Assembly: GCF_014217335.1 (NCBI RefSeq)
Contig: NZ_CP060092.1
Span: 3,241,501 to 3,305,500 of the forward strand
From: Teredinibacter purpureus
Lineage (GTDB): Bacteria; Pseudomonadota; Gammaproteobacteria; Pseudomonadales; Cellvibrionaceae
DNA length: 64,000 bases
Reading direction: 5' to 3'
Shown: positions 57,007 through 64,000 of the stretch, piece by piece
Numbering within the stretch: position 1 is the stretch's first letter
Layout: every line of letters begins with the position of its first letter
Position numbers and translations under genes: made by a program
Notes under the pieces: model-generated
Told to the model about the DNA's origin: nothing
Seen by the model: the letters and a program-made list of their open reading frames with translations, nothing else
The model's database searches: none

Positions 57007-57297
57007 TTACTTCATTTCTTTCGCAAAGAAGGCGCTGGCCTTTTTTAAAATCTCTTTCTCCATGCGCAGCTCTTTGTTTTCCTTGCGCAAGCGCTTAAGC
57101 TCGACTCTCTCATCCTCGGCCAGCACTTCACCTGCCTCACTAGACTCCACCTTTTCTTTCCATTTGTAGAGCATGTTGGTTGCGATACCCAACGATTTAG
57201 CGGCCTCAGGAACGGAATAGCCTTGTTCTCGAACAAGCGCAACGGCCTCTTCCTTAAACTCTTTCGGGTACTGCTTGTAAGTACGCTTCTGACTCAT
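57007..57297 (-). CDS. IS3 transposase OrfA
   Basis: The 96-residue protein has an HTH_Tnp_1 domain (EFKEEAVALVREQGYSVPEAAKSLGI) and a leucine-zipper helix (ELKRLRKENKELRMEKEILKKA). It recognises the element ends and regulates transposition. Its stop lies near the A-rich slippery region where frameshifting into orfB is expected. Confidence 0.94.
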   Translation of the reverse strand: MSQKRTYKQYPKEFKEEAVALVREQGYSVPEAAKSLGIATNMLYKWKEKVESSEAGEVLAEDERVELKRLRKENKELRMEKEILKKASAFFAKEMK

Positions 57298-57359
57298 AAT
57301 GACACCTTAATTGTTGACTAATATTGTCTCTCATTAAAGTGTCCGGTGCTATTAGACCA

Positions 57360-57471
57360 CTACAGTTTGTATCACACGCAAAAACTGTGGCGTGTAGTTT
57401 GTGTAAAATGGGCGAAGCCCATACACAAACGGAGCGACGCAGTTTTTGTCGTGTGCATACACTTGTTAGTA
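57360..57471 (-). other. attC recombination site, right core cut at the IS3 boundary
   Basis: Read on the minus strand, TACTAAC (57465-57471, the R'' core of the cassette holding the gene at 57482) is followed by imperfect arms CACACGACAAAAACTG and CAGTTTTTGCGTGTG around an inner stem (TTTGTGTATGGGC / GCCCATTTTACACAAA). The opposite core, expected as GTTAG..., reads GTAG directly against the IS3 end, so it is damaged or missing. Confidence 0.75.
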
Positions 57472-57481
57472 ATTTACGCAC

Positions 57482-58204
57482 TCAATAGTCTGCGGGGAGA
57501 ATGCTTTTTATTGACTCTGGCACCACCGTGTATGAGTACGGAATATAAAGAGATAAGTGTAAAGGACCGGCACGACTCCACATTACTGGTTGATTAATAC
57601 CTTCCAGAACCACCTTATATTCTTGCCCCAGCTTATCTGTAATAAAATTAATATCTTCAGCTACTAAGCCAAGTATTTCATTACGGTATTGGGCCGGATT
57701 TACTACGCTAACGTTAACCTCACTAAGAGGTATTAATTCTACGCGGCCTACGACTGGAACGGATTTTACGAATTTTTTTAGTTTGACAACTAAACTACTA
57801 GCATCAGACATATTTTCATTAATTCTGGCTTTAAATGTAATTTGCGCCTCACTAGTATCCTGACGCTTACCCTTAACCAAATCTATTTCGTAGTTACTTT
57901 TTGTTAGTGGTAGTACAAGGTTACCTTGAGCAACGCTAATTTGTATGCTCTTGTCCTTATTTGCTAACGCTATCGCTGTCTTTATAGTTTTGTATATTTC
58001 AGATTTTCTTTCCTCTAAATCGCGAGTGTCATTAACTATTTTTACGTTCAGAAGTAAAAAATCACCTTTCTTTTTTAATGTCACGCCTGGCAATTCAGAA
58101 GCTGACGCCCTAATGCCTGTAACAATCACTTCTTCCTCCATGAAATCTTGTCCTAGAACATTAGCGCTCAATAAGGCTAAAACTATTAAAATCTTAAATT
58201 TCAT
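57482..58204 (-). CDS. Integron cassette protein of unknown function (secreted)
   Basis: The 240-residue protein has a signal peptide (MKFKILIVLALLSANVLGQ) and then EEEVIVTGIRASASELPGV. I do not recognise the family. The gene is flanked by a matching pair of cassette cores: GTTAGTA upstream (minus strand, at 58224-58230) and TACTAAC downstream (57465-57471). It is therefore a complete cassette with the gene in the normal orientation. Regular beta-strand spacing suggests a periplasmic beta-rich domain. The sequence ends in ILPADY. Confidence 0.75.
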   Translation of the reverse strand: MKFKILIVLALLSANVLGQDFMEEEVIVTGIRASASELPGVTLKKKGDFLLLNVKIVNDTRDLEERKSEIYKTIKTAIALANKDKSIQISVAQGNLVLPLTKSNYEIDLVKGKRQDTSEAQITFKARINENMSDASSLVVKLKKFVKSVPVVGRVELIPLSEVNVSVVNPAQYRNEILGLVAEDINFITDKLGQEYKVVLEGINQPVMWSRAGPLHLSLYIPYSYTVVPESIKSILPADY

Positions 58205-58223
58205 ACATAACTTCCTGATTGTT

Positions 58224-58366
58224 TACTAACGCTTTGCTAAACGGCGCACAGTGCGTAGCTTGTTTTGTGCAATAATTTGCGAAGCAAATACACAAAAGAA
58301 GCGTAGCAATGGGCGTCCAGTGGAGGCCACTCGTGGCCGGAACGATGTTTGAGCAACTTGTTGAAC
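58224..58366 (-). other. attC recombination site (143 bp)
   Basis: On the minus strand GTTCAAC (58360-58366, R'') is followed by AAGTTGCTCAAAC and, at the far side, the related GTTTAGCAAAG and GTTAGTA (58224-58230, R'). The inner part contains a GGCCACGAGTGGCC stem. The R'' core GTTCAAC matches GTTGAAC at 60610-60616, so the cassette ending here begins there. Confidence 0.82.
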
Positions 58367-58401
58367 GAAGCCGCTACGCGGCAAAGTTAAAACCCTTATG
58401 T

Positions 58402-58455
58402 ATTAGATAATTCCTCTCCGAGCAAGCCCGCTCGTTAACGAGAGGAATATCTAAT
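58402..58455 (+). promoter_or_regulatory. Inverted repeat overlapping the start of the IS91 recombinase gene
   Basis: ATTAGATAATTCCTCTC (58402-58418) and GAGAGGAATATCTAAT (58440-58455) pair with a one-base bulge and enclose a shorter stem (CGAG...CTCG). The second arm contains the AGAGGAAT ribosome site and the start codon at 58454. It could control translation of the recombinase or mark the left end (ori side) of the IS91-like element. Confidence 0.65.
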
Positions 58456-59356
58456 GAACAAAACACAGCAAAAACGATTCGATTCACTGTACCGCAAGCA
58501 TGTTAGCGCATTGAAACGGCAAGGCAAAGCCAATACAACTATCGATGTTTATTCTCGCGCCCTTAGGCGTATTACAGCGTTTTTCGACTGCCCGCCTGAT
58601 ACCCTTACCCAAGAACACTTCGAAGCCTATTTCGAATCCCTTGTTCGCACCCACTCATGGTCTACCGTCAAAGTCGATCGCAATGGCCTCCAATTCTTCT
58701 ATAAGTACGTACTCAAAAAAGAGTGGAACTGGGTCGAGATTGTTCGGCCACCTAAAGTCAAAACCCTTCCCGATGTGTTAACGCTAAAAGAACTCGAACG
58801 CCTACTGAATGGTACCCGGGAGTTACGCTTTCAGGCCTTTATCTTTACTTCGTTTAGTATGGGGCTTCGTCTTGCTGAAGCCCTGAACCTTCAGGTTGGC
58901 GATATTGATAGTGAGCGTATGAAGGTTCACGTTCGATGCGCTAAAGGTAAGAAAGATCGCTACGTCACCTTGCCGCAGTCAACACTACAGACCTTACGCG
59001 CTTACTGGGCAACACACCGCCACCCTAGGTTCCTATTTCCGCGTGGACGCGACGCTCAGGAGCGGCATACAGCAACAGCCGCCATGGACCGAGGCGGTCT
59101 TCAGAAGTCTTTTAAGGTCATTGTAAAAGACGTAGGTATTAGTAAAGCGATCACCATTCATAGCTTGCGGCACTGCTACGGTACGCTATTGACAGAAGCC
59201 GGTGTAGGCCTACGCTCTATTCAGCATGAAATGGGGCACGAATGCCCAAAGACTACAGCCTTGTATACACAGCTATCCAATCACACAGACGTTAATGCGG
59301 GCAAACGCATCAACGCACTCATGAACAAGCTGCGTATTTTGTGGGGCCAAGCATGA
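58454..59356 (+). CDS. Tyrosine recombinase of the IS91-like element
   Basis: This 300-residue phage-integrase-type protein has the N-terminal SAM-like domain and a catalytic domain with Arg in SMGLRLAEAL, HSLRHCYGT (HxLRH), MGHE and the Tyr in TALYTQLS. Such recombinase genes accompany IS91-family transposases. Its stop overlaps the transposase start (ATGA). It is not an integron integrase, since no IntI-specific insert was seen. Confidence 0.93.
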   Translation: MNKTQQKRFDSLYRKHVSALKRQGKANTTIDVYSRALRRITAFFDCPPDTLTQEHFEAYFESLVRTHSWSTVKVDRNGLQFFYKYVLKKEWNWVEIVRPPKVKTLPDVLTLKELERLLNGTRELRFQAFIFTSFSMGLRLAEALNLQVGDIDSERMKVHVRCAKGKKDRYVTLPQSTLQTLRAYWATHRHPRFLFPRGRDAQERHTATAAMDRGGLQKSFKVIVKDVGISKAITIHSLRHCYGTLLTEAGVGLRSIQHEMGHECPKTTALYTQLSNHTDVNAGKRINALMNKLRILWGQA

Positions 59357-60423
59357 GTACGCCAGCGCACACCCTACAAGCTATCACTGAAAAGTATCGA
59401 ACCCGTTTTGAGCCTCGCTATAGATCCAAGATTAACAAAGATCAATGGTCGGCCTTGAACGCCATAACCGGTTGTCGTAAAGGGCAGTATGGCGAACTAG
59501 GCACAACCTGTTCTTCTTGCCCCTACAGCCAAAACATTCCGCAATCATGCGGGCATAGGGCCTGTAATCAATGCCAATATGGCAGCACTCAAGACTGGCT
59601 TGAACGGCAATTACAAAAACAGCTGCCCGTAGATTACTACATGGCGACCTTTACGTTGCCAAGCGAGTTAAGAGCCCTATCAAAAGCCCATCGTAAAACG
59701 GTATACAGGCTTTTACTCGAATCGGCGACGAAGACTCTAAAGACATTCGGGCTAAATAAGCGAGGCTTTGAGGCAGAACTGGGCATGTGCGCAGTATTGC
59801 ATACTCACTCACGACGTCTCGACTACCACCCTCACGTTCATATTGTCATTCCTGGTGGTGGCCTGCACCGCCGCCGAAAGGAATGGCGCAAGCTAAAAGG
59901 CAAATACCTATTTAACGGCCGAGCCCTCGCCAAGGTATTCCGAGGAGTCTTTTTAAAGGCACTCAATGATGCGGGGCTACCACCTCATAAATCACCTAAG
60001 AAATGGATTGTTCAGTGCACTAAGGTCGGACGAGGTAAAGAGGCGCTGCAATACTTATCGCGGTACTTATACCGCGGAGTAATCGCCAACACCAATATCG
60101 TTGCCGACGACGGCACCCACATTACGTTTCAATACATCGATAGCAAAACAAAGATAAGAAAAACCCGCACGCTACTGGGCGAAGATTTTTTGTATCTTTT
60201 GCTTCAACACGTATTACCCAAAGGGTTTAGGCGAGCGCGCGACTACGGTTTCTTACATGGAAACGCCAAGCGTATATTGCGCATTGTTCAGTGGATACTA
60301 AAAGTGGATATTGAGAACACCACACAGAAAGAGCCTCAAATGAAAAAGCGAATGATGTGCCCCAAGTGTCACTCAATAATGAATGTAATAGGTAGGCACT
60401 GGCTTAAACCATCCCCACGCTAG
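59353..60423 (+). CDS. IS91-family rolling-circle transposase
   Basis: I chose the ATG at 59353 overlapping the previous stop, giving 356 residues. An N-terminal zinc ribbon (CSSCPYSQNIPQSCGHRACNQC), the HUH motif in DYHPHVHIVIPGGG and a Tyr in LSRYLYRGVIA identify an IS91-type Y1 enzyme. It moves DNA by single-strand rolling-circle transfer and can mobilise adjacent sequence. The C-terminus ends in a CPKC zinc pair. The element lies inside an integron cassette on the opposite strand. Confidence 0.94.
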   Translation: MSTPAHTLQAITEKYRTRFEPRYRSKINKDQWSALNAITGCRKGQYGELGTTCSSCPYSQNIPQSCGHRACNQCQYGSTQDWLERQLQKQLPVDYYMATFTLPSELRALSKAHRKTVYRLLLESATKTLKTFGLNKRGFEAELGMCAVLHTHSRRLDYHPHVHIVIPGGGLHRRRKEWRKLKGKYLFNGRALAKVFRGVFLKALNDAGLPPHKSPKKWIVQCTKVGRGKEALQYLSRYLYRGVIANTNIVADDGTHITFQYIDSKTKIRKTRTLLGEDFLYLLLQHVLPKGFRRARDYGFLHGNAKRILRIVQWILKVDIENTTQKEPQMKKRMMCPKCHSIMNVIGRHWLKPSPR

Positions 60424-60609
60424 CGCACGAATAAAGTAACAAAAAAGCCATTTAAATAGGAGAACCACTACACGATGACGCAGTGATTTTTAATCACCTA
60501 CTGGGTGAGGACTCTGTTCGCCCAACAAAAATAGTGCCGACAAAAACCGGCACTATTACAAACACCTCCTATCGACTTATTTACTAATAAAGAGCTCGAC
60601 CACGGGCTT
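60424..60609. other. 3' tail of the IS91-like element with a hairpin
   Basis: No gene. AATAGTGCCG (60530-60539) and CGGCACTATT (60548-60557) are perfect 10-bp arms around 8 bases, of the kind found near the terminus (ter) of IS91 elements. Downstream it merges with the left part of the next attC. Confidence 0.55.
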
Positions 60610-60662
60610 GTTCAACAATGAGATATGTCGCGGCAAGCGCGACATATCCTTATTTGTTAGGT
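60610..60662 (-). other. attC recombination site (53 bp)
   Basis: On the minus strand ACCTAAC (60656-60662, R'') is followed by the stem GATATGTCGCG / CGCGACATATC and GTTGAAC (60610-60616, R'). ACCTAAC matches the GTTAGGT core at 61026-61032, which marks the start of its cassette. Confidence 0.88.
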
Positions 60663-60673
60663 GCTTTAAATAA

Positions 60674-60997
60674 TTAAACATAAAATCCTAGCATTAATGC
60701 GACCCAAGTAAGAAAAAACATAATGAAGCTTGAATTTTCTGATTCATTGTTAAGGTGCCAGAAAAGCATTGTTAAGAAAAATGCGATTGGGGTGTTTATG
60801 AATTTTGAAATCTCTGCCGTTATTTCCCTACCCTCGAACGCCAAAAATACTCTCAAGACGATACATAGTAGTGACAACACAAAGAAAGACCGAATCATCC
60901 ATATCCGTGTATTGTGATCAGACACCATAGGGTCGATTTTTCGGAGCTGAAAAACGTTTTTTAATATCCTTATAATGTCTTCATCGGCTTTATTCAT
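60674..60997 (-). CDS. Integron cassette gene: small membrane protein of unknown function
   Basis: I chose the ATG at 60997 (107 residues, starting MNKADEDIIRIL); an ATG at 61027 lies within the upstream attC core and neither has a clear ribosome site. The protein has three hydrophobic segments (SFFVLSLLCIVLRVFLAF, NTPIAFFLTMLFW, SSFIMFFLTWVALMLGFYV). I do not recognise the family. It is bounded by matched attC cores, so it is a complete cassette. Confidence 0.75.
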   Translation of the reverse strand: MNKADEDIIRILKNVFQLRKIDPMVSDHNTRIWMIRSFFVLSLLCIVLRVFLAFEGREITAEISKFINTPIAFFLTMLFWHLNNESENSSFIMFFLTWVALMLGFYV

Positions 60998-61025
60998 ATA
61001 TTTAAAACCATGAGCATAATTGTGC

Positions 61026-61094
61026 ACCTAACGCCCAAATTTGCGGACGACTGAAGCGAAGCGTAAGGCGTTCCGCAAGATTTGATTGTTATAC
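61026..61094 (-). other. attC recombination site (69 bp)
   Basis: On the minus strand GTATAAC (61088-61094, R'') is followed by the arms AAATCTTGCGGAAC and GTCCGCAAATTT and by GTTAGGT (61026-61032, R'). The middle contains a short stem of the GCGAAGC type. The cassette it belongs to should begin with GTTATAC upstream, beyond the IS30 element. Confidence 0.88.
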
Positions 61095-61107
61095 ACGCCG
61101 AATTCGC

Positions 61108-62166
61108 AAAGTAAGTGCAACGCGCCTGCATCTTCCTTTATATAGGGTGAACTGGGATACTCATGGTTTTTCTCGACCGGCAAGAAGAGGAGCCTCATGA
61201 TGTACCACCAGCTCACCACTGATGAAAGATATACTATAGCGGCCTATTTAAAGCAACGTAAATCTCAAGCCTATATTGCACGGGCCTTAGGCCGCGATCC
61301 TTGCACGATCTCCAGAGAGTTAAAACGAAATCGTCGCCCAGACGGTAAATACTGCGCAGCGCGAGCAGTAAAACGTACCTCTCGAATACGGAGGGAGTCT
61401 CGTCGTAAATGGCAATTCAATGATACCGAGCTTCAGATGGTCATCGCCTTAATACGCCTCGATTGGAGCCCAGAACAAGTTTCCTTGTGGCTTAAGAAGT
61501 GCAATATATTATCAATCAGCCATTCGACCATTTATCGCTATATTTGGTACAACATGTTTTATTCAGGGGATCTCTATAAGCACTTACGTCAATCAAGCAA
61601 GAAACGCCGAAAAAGATATAGAAGCCCTGACTCTAGAGGCGTTTTAGCCAATAAGGCCCATATCTCTGAGCGACCTCTAGGGGCAGAAAATAAGAGCCGA
61701 ATCGGTCATTTCGAAATTGATACCGTTCATGGTTCACGCGATCAACATTCAATTGTCACGTTAGTTGAACGAAAAAGTAAATACACGATCATTGGCAAAA
61801 TTAGGAACCGTACGACTGACGAGTTAAATCGAAAAGTTATTCAGCTAATCAAAAAACAGGTTAATCAGGTAAAAACAATTACCGCTGATAACGGTACCGA
61901 GTTTCATCAATACAAAAAAATTGAAGACGTCACTAACTCAACATTTTACTTTGCCAACCCCTACCACTCATGGGAAAGAGGGTTAAACGAAAATACCAAC
62001 GGTCTCATACGACAATATTTACCTAAAGGAGAATCAATGAAGAGCATAACTCAAAAGGATTGCGATAAAATTGCAATGAAACTTAACCGACGACCTAGAA
62101 AATGTTTAAATATGGAAACACCGGAGGCAGTCTATGTTCGTTAATCACTTTCATTGCACTTCAGTT
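61108..62166 (+). mobile_element. IS30-family insertion sequence (ends approximate)
   Basis: The transposase gene is flanked by related ends: AAGTAAGTGCAACG on the left (about 61110) and, complemented, ACTGAAGTGCAATG on the right (about 62165). The ends share AAGTGCAAYG. It sits between the attC at 61026-61094 and the 3' end of the HerA-like gene. I could not confirm a target duplication. Confidence 0.75.
61197..62144 (+). CDS. IS30-family transposase
   Basis: The 315-residue protein has the IS30 N-terminal HTH (LTTDERYTIAAYLKQRKSQAYIARALGRDPCTISREL) and a DDE domain with Asp in FEIDTVHG, Asp in TADNGTEFH and Glu in NENTNGLIRQYLPKG. The ribosome site AGGAG lies before the ATG. It looks intact. 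Confidence 0.95.
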   Translation: MMYHQLTTDERYTIAAYLKQRKSQAYIARALGRDPCTISRELKRNRRPDGKYCAARAVKRTSRIRRESRRKWQFNDTELQMVIALIRLDWSPEQVSLWLKKCNILSISHSTIYRYIWYNMFYSGDLYKHLRQSSKKRRKRYRSPDSRGVLANKAHISERPLGAENKSRIGHFEIDTVHGSRDQHSIVTLVERKSKYTIIGKIRNRTTDELNRKVIQLIKKQVNQVKTITADNGTEFHQYKKIEDVTNSTFYFANPYHSWERGLNENTNGLIRQYLPKGESMKSITQKDCDKIAMKLNRRPRKCLNMETPEAVYVR

Positions 62167-63945
62167 GATAACCTGGGTCTGCTGCCATTCCTTAACTACT
62201 TCATCCCAATCAGCATTTCTCTCAACTACATTTCCATCTTCATCTTTTCTTGTCCAAACATCCCAAAAATCAGGATCGTCTGAATGTGGCTGTTGCTCTT
62301 TTGTTAAATTCTTCATTTTAACCAAAACAGGAAGCTCAGATGCCCAACCCATAAGTATTGCATGTTGAGATGGCAGAGAAGGCAACTCACGGAGTAGTCC
62401 ACGTAAATTATCTGGTACCATTTTATGCACTTGCTCTTGATCTCTATCGTTACTAATCCGATGCAATAGAAAGGTATTACATTGAGATAAAACCGTAGGT
62501 GATAATTCCGAAGGGCGCTGCGAGGAAATCACCATTCCAAGCCCAAATTTTCTTCCTTCACGTGCAATTTTCTCAAATACTTGGCAACAAACAGCTGCAA
62601 CATCCTGATTTTCAGTGTCATCACGATAGCGTTTAATAAATATATGCGCTTCTTCAGCCACAAGAACTGTTGGTAAAGATTTATTATATAGTCGCTTATA
62701 GCGTTGCAATGATTCAAAGATAATCCTTGAAATAACAGCAGTCACAAGATGGGTGATTTCGCTTGGGACTAAAGAAAGATCAATAATTGAAACACAGCTG
62801 TCATCCTCACCAGCTCCATCCTTACCTATATAACTTTCTAACCACTTAGCTAAATCAACTCTCTGCTCTGCATCATTAGTGATAGGCTTCATTCTTGTAT
62901 CAGAGAGCATGGTGCGTATTCGAGCAACTAAATACTCTACATACTGTTCACTACCGTTTTCTTGTGCTAAAGCTTCTAAATAGGCTACTAAATTCCCCCC
63001 CTCAAAGGGTACTGGTATATCTTCACTTTTAGGAAGAAGCTCATCTTCATTACCCCCAAAACTAAGAAATGATCTTACTATTCCATTAATAAGAGTATCA
63101 ATTTCGGCGACTGTCGCATTGTAATCAGGATATTTCCCGCTTCTTTGATTACAATAACTTTGAGTATCAACAATTAGTTGGTCTAAATCTGGGTGCGGAG
63201 TAGTTAAATTTGCTTGGTACTCTTCAATGCTTTGACGCCAAGCATCTATTTTAGCCAAAAGATTTTTTACACCGGGAAAACTATTAAGTGCAGCGGCGCC
63301 TTTAGACTTATCCGCTCTCAAAGAAACAAGAATCGTACCGAGATACTTTTTAACCTCCAAATCTAAATTGGTATTAAATTCAAACTCTTCATTTCTCATA
63401 GCTCTTAGGGAACGCTTCAACAACGGCAGTTGAACTTTTGGGCTTGCTTGTGTGAAAGATGCCCATTCTGCACTATTCCAAAGCCATGAAGGCACTTGTA
63501 ATTGGTTTTCACCTTGCTCTGCTTCGACTTTAAATACTCGGCCTTTAAATTTTGTAGAGGGGCCTAAAGCACGTGCATATTCACCATTTGGATCAAGCAC
63601 AATAAATCTAGCATTAGGCTTTTTATCTGACTTCATTGCCGCTTCTAACGACCATTGAATTAAGCCAGCAACTGAACAGGATTTACCACTACCAGTATTG
63701 CCAAGTACCGCAATATGCCTACCAAATAATCGATCTGGATCTACTGCAACATTTGCATTATTTGCAAGTGGACTTTGCCCTATGGTAACTCTTCGATTAT
63801 TACCAGACTCAACAATTGATTTAAGTTGAAAATCCGTCGGCAGTAAGATAGCAGAACCAATAGAAGGAAATGATTCCGAACCTCGTTGAAATTTGAAATA
63901 ATCAACACCTTTTTTTTGAAATTCGCTTGAGAGTCCCGACCGGAT
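62161..63945 (-). CDS. HerA-like (DUF87) ATPase, 5' end disrupted
   Basis: The frame is open from about 63945 to the stop at 62161. The first ATG (63636) is too late: the Walker A GNTGSGKS lies upstream of it at about 63670-63695, and conserved RSGLSSEFQKKGVDYFKFQRG lies further upstream. No ATG, GTG or TTG occurs in that upstream part, and a TAA (63946-63948) blocks the frame. Other features are Walker B VLVAEEAHIF and sensor region ISSQRPSELSPTVLSQ, as in HerA-type helicase/translocases of defence systems. A frameshift or mutation near 63940 probably breaks the gene; its C-terminus ends at the IS30 border. Confidence 0.8.
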   Translation of the reverse strand: MRSGLSSEFQKKGVDYFKFQRGSESFPSIGSAILLPTDFQLKSIVESGNNRRVTIGQSPLANNANVAVDPDRLFGRHIAVLGNTGSGKSCSVAGLIQWSLEAAMKSDKKPNARFIVLDPNGEYARALGPSTKFKGRVFKVEAEQGENQLQVPSWLWNSAEWASFTQASPKVQLPLLKRSLRAMRNEEFEFNTNLDLEVKKYLGTILVSLRADKSKGAAALNSFPGVKNLLAKIDAWRQSIEEYQANLTTPHPDLDQLIVDTQSYCNQRSGKYPDYNATVAEIDTLINGIVRSFLSFGGNEDELLPKSEDIPVPFEGGNLVAYLEALAQENGSEQYVEYLVARIRTMLSDTRMKPITNDAEQRVDLAKWLESYIGKDGAGEDDSCVSIIDLSLVPSEITHLVTAVISRIIFESLQRYKRLYNKSLPTVLVAEEAHIFIKRYRDDTENQDVAAVCCQVFEKIAREGRKFGLGMVISSQRPSELSPTVLSQCNTFLLHRISNDRDQEQVHKMVPDNLRGLLRELPSLPSQHAILMGWASELPVLVKMKNLTKEQQPHSDDPDFWDVWTRKDEDGNVVERNADWDEVVKEWQQTQVIN

Positions 63946-64000
63946 TTAAACTGATTTTTTTCTGTGGGAAAGGTAGATTAACTAAACCAAAATCTTGGAT
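63946..64000. other. Window edge; likely upstream part of the HerA-like gene in another frame
   Basis: On the minus strand one frame reads QDFGLVNLPFPQKKISLNPV, open to the window edge and different from the HerA frame. It could be the true N-terminal part joined by a frameshift in or after an A-run, or unrelated sequence. Confidence 0.35.

Larger units (their letters stand above)
56032..57359 (-). mobile_element. IS3-family insertion sequence
   Basis: The element is 1328 bases long. The ends TGGTCAAGTAAAACCGGACAC (left) and TGGTCTAATAGCACCGGACAC (right, complemented) are imperfect inverted repeats. It encodes OrfA and OrfB on the minus strand. The flanks ATGTTC and CTACAG show no target duplication, which suggests later rearrangement. 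The right end sits directly against the truncated attC site at 57360. Confidence 0.9.

Noticed and set aside
56026..57365. Target-site duplication for the IS3 element
   Set aside because: Flanks (TTC and CTA) do not match, so no duplication is claimed.
58454..59356. Integron integrase (IntI)
   Set aside because: The Tyr recombinase is coupled to an IS91 transposase and lacks an evident IntI-specific insert; it belongs to the IS91-like element.
61028..61219. Minus-strand open frame of 63 codons
   Set aside because: It spans an attC site, the IS30 end and the transposase start, so it is a chance frame.
1..64000. CRISPR array, tRNA, rRNA or prophage
   Set aside because: No regularly spaced repeats, no tRNA- or rRNA-like sequence and no phage structural genes were seen on reading both strands.

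Overview
The window looks like an accessory stretch of a gammaproteobacterial chromosome. Supporting signs are the NsrR/quinol NO reductase pair, a Zur-type zinc locus, RND and TonB outer-membrane systems, integron attC sites and IS3, IS30 and IS91 elements. A marine or host-associated Cellvibrionaceae-like bacterium is plausible, but that is only an inference from gene content. No tRNA, rRNA or CRISPR array was seen.

Region 1 (2-18664, all + strand) is a polyketide locus. A DH-KR-ACP protein (cut by the window edge) and a KS-AT-ACP protein are followed by a KASIII-like enzyme, an FkbH-like glyceryl transferase, a stand-alone ACP, an E2-type acyltransferase, an FAD monooxygenase, an alpha/beta hydrolase and a type II thioesterase. 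KASIII, FkbH, ACP, E2-like and hydrolase are the five-gene signature of tetronate (agglomerin/RK-682-type) assembly, so the product is probably a tetronate. The AT domain of the second PKS has lost its catalytic Ser and the usual His. An SRPBCC protein, a small membrane protein, an MMPL/RND pump, a beta-barrel protein and a LolA-like sorting protein follow, suggesting export of a lipid-like product.

Region 2 (18.7-27.4 kb) starts with strong inverted repeats and an orphan winged-helix gene. It continues with a BlaI-like repressor, an M56 peptidase, a CzcCBA-type metal efflux operon and a truncated HupE/UreJ-like gene.

Region 3 (28-31.3 kb) is a compact five-gene cluster with no function I can name: a heme-oxygenase-like diiron-type protein, a FeeM-like N-acyl amino acid synthase, a CapA-like protein, a rubredoxin and a small membrane protein related to one in Region 1.

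Region 4 (31.4-37.8 kb) holds nsrR, an NsrR operator and norB (quinol NO reductase), then a TonB receptor diverging from a copper-uptake-associated secreted protein.

Region 5 (38.1-47.3 kb) is a thiocarboxylate-type biosynthetic cluster: MoeZ, a JAMM protease, a ThiS-like carrier ending exactly in GG, a giant CoA-transferase/AMP-ligase fusion, an acyl-CoA dehydrogenase, an MFS transporter and a GH88-like protein. It resembles the sulfur-insertion modules of thioquinolobactin and PDTC. With the copper genes next door it is a candidate copper- or metal-chelator pathway.

Region 6 (47.9-55.6 kb) is a zinc-limitation locus (merC, znuD-like receptor, AztD-like chaperone, zur, SEC-C protein, COG0523 GTPase). 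Three further members, cobW/zigA-like, zrgA-like and hisI-like, survive only as pseudogenes.

Region 7 (56-64 kb) is an integron cassette array without a visible integrase. It is read on the minus strand, with cassette boundaries supported by matching R'/R'' core pairs, and it is invaded by IS3, IS91 and IS30 elements. A HerA-like ATPase gene at the right edge, possibly cassette-borne, is a defence-system candidate.
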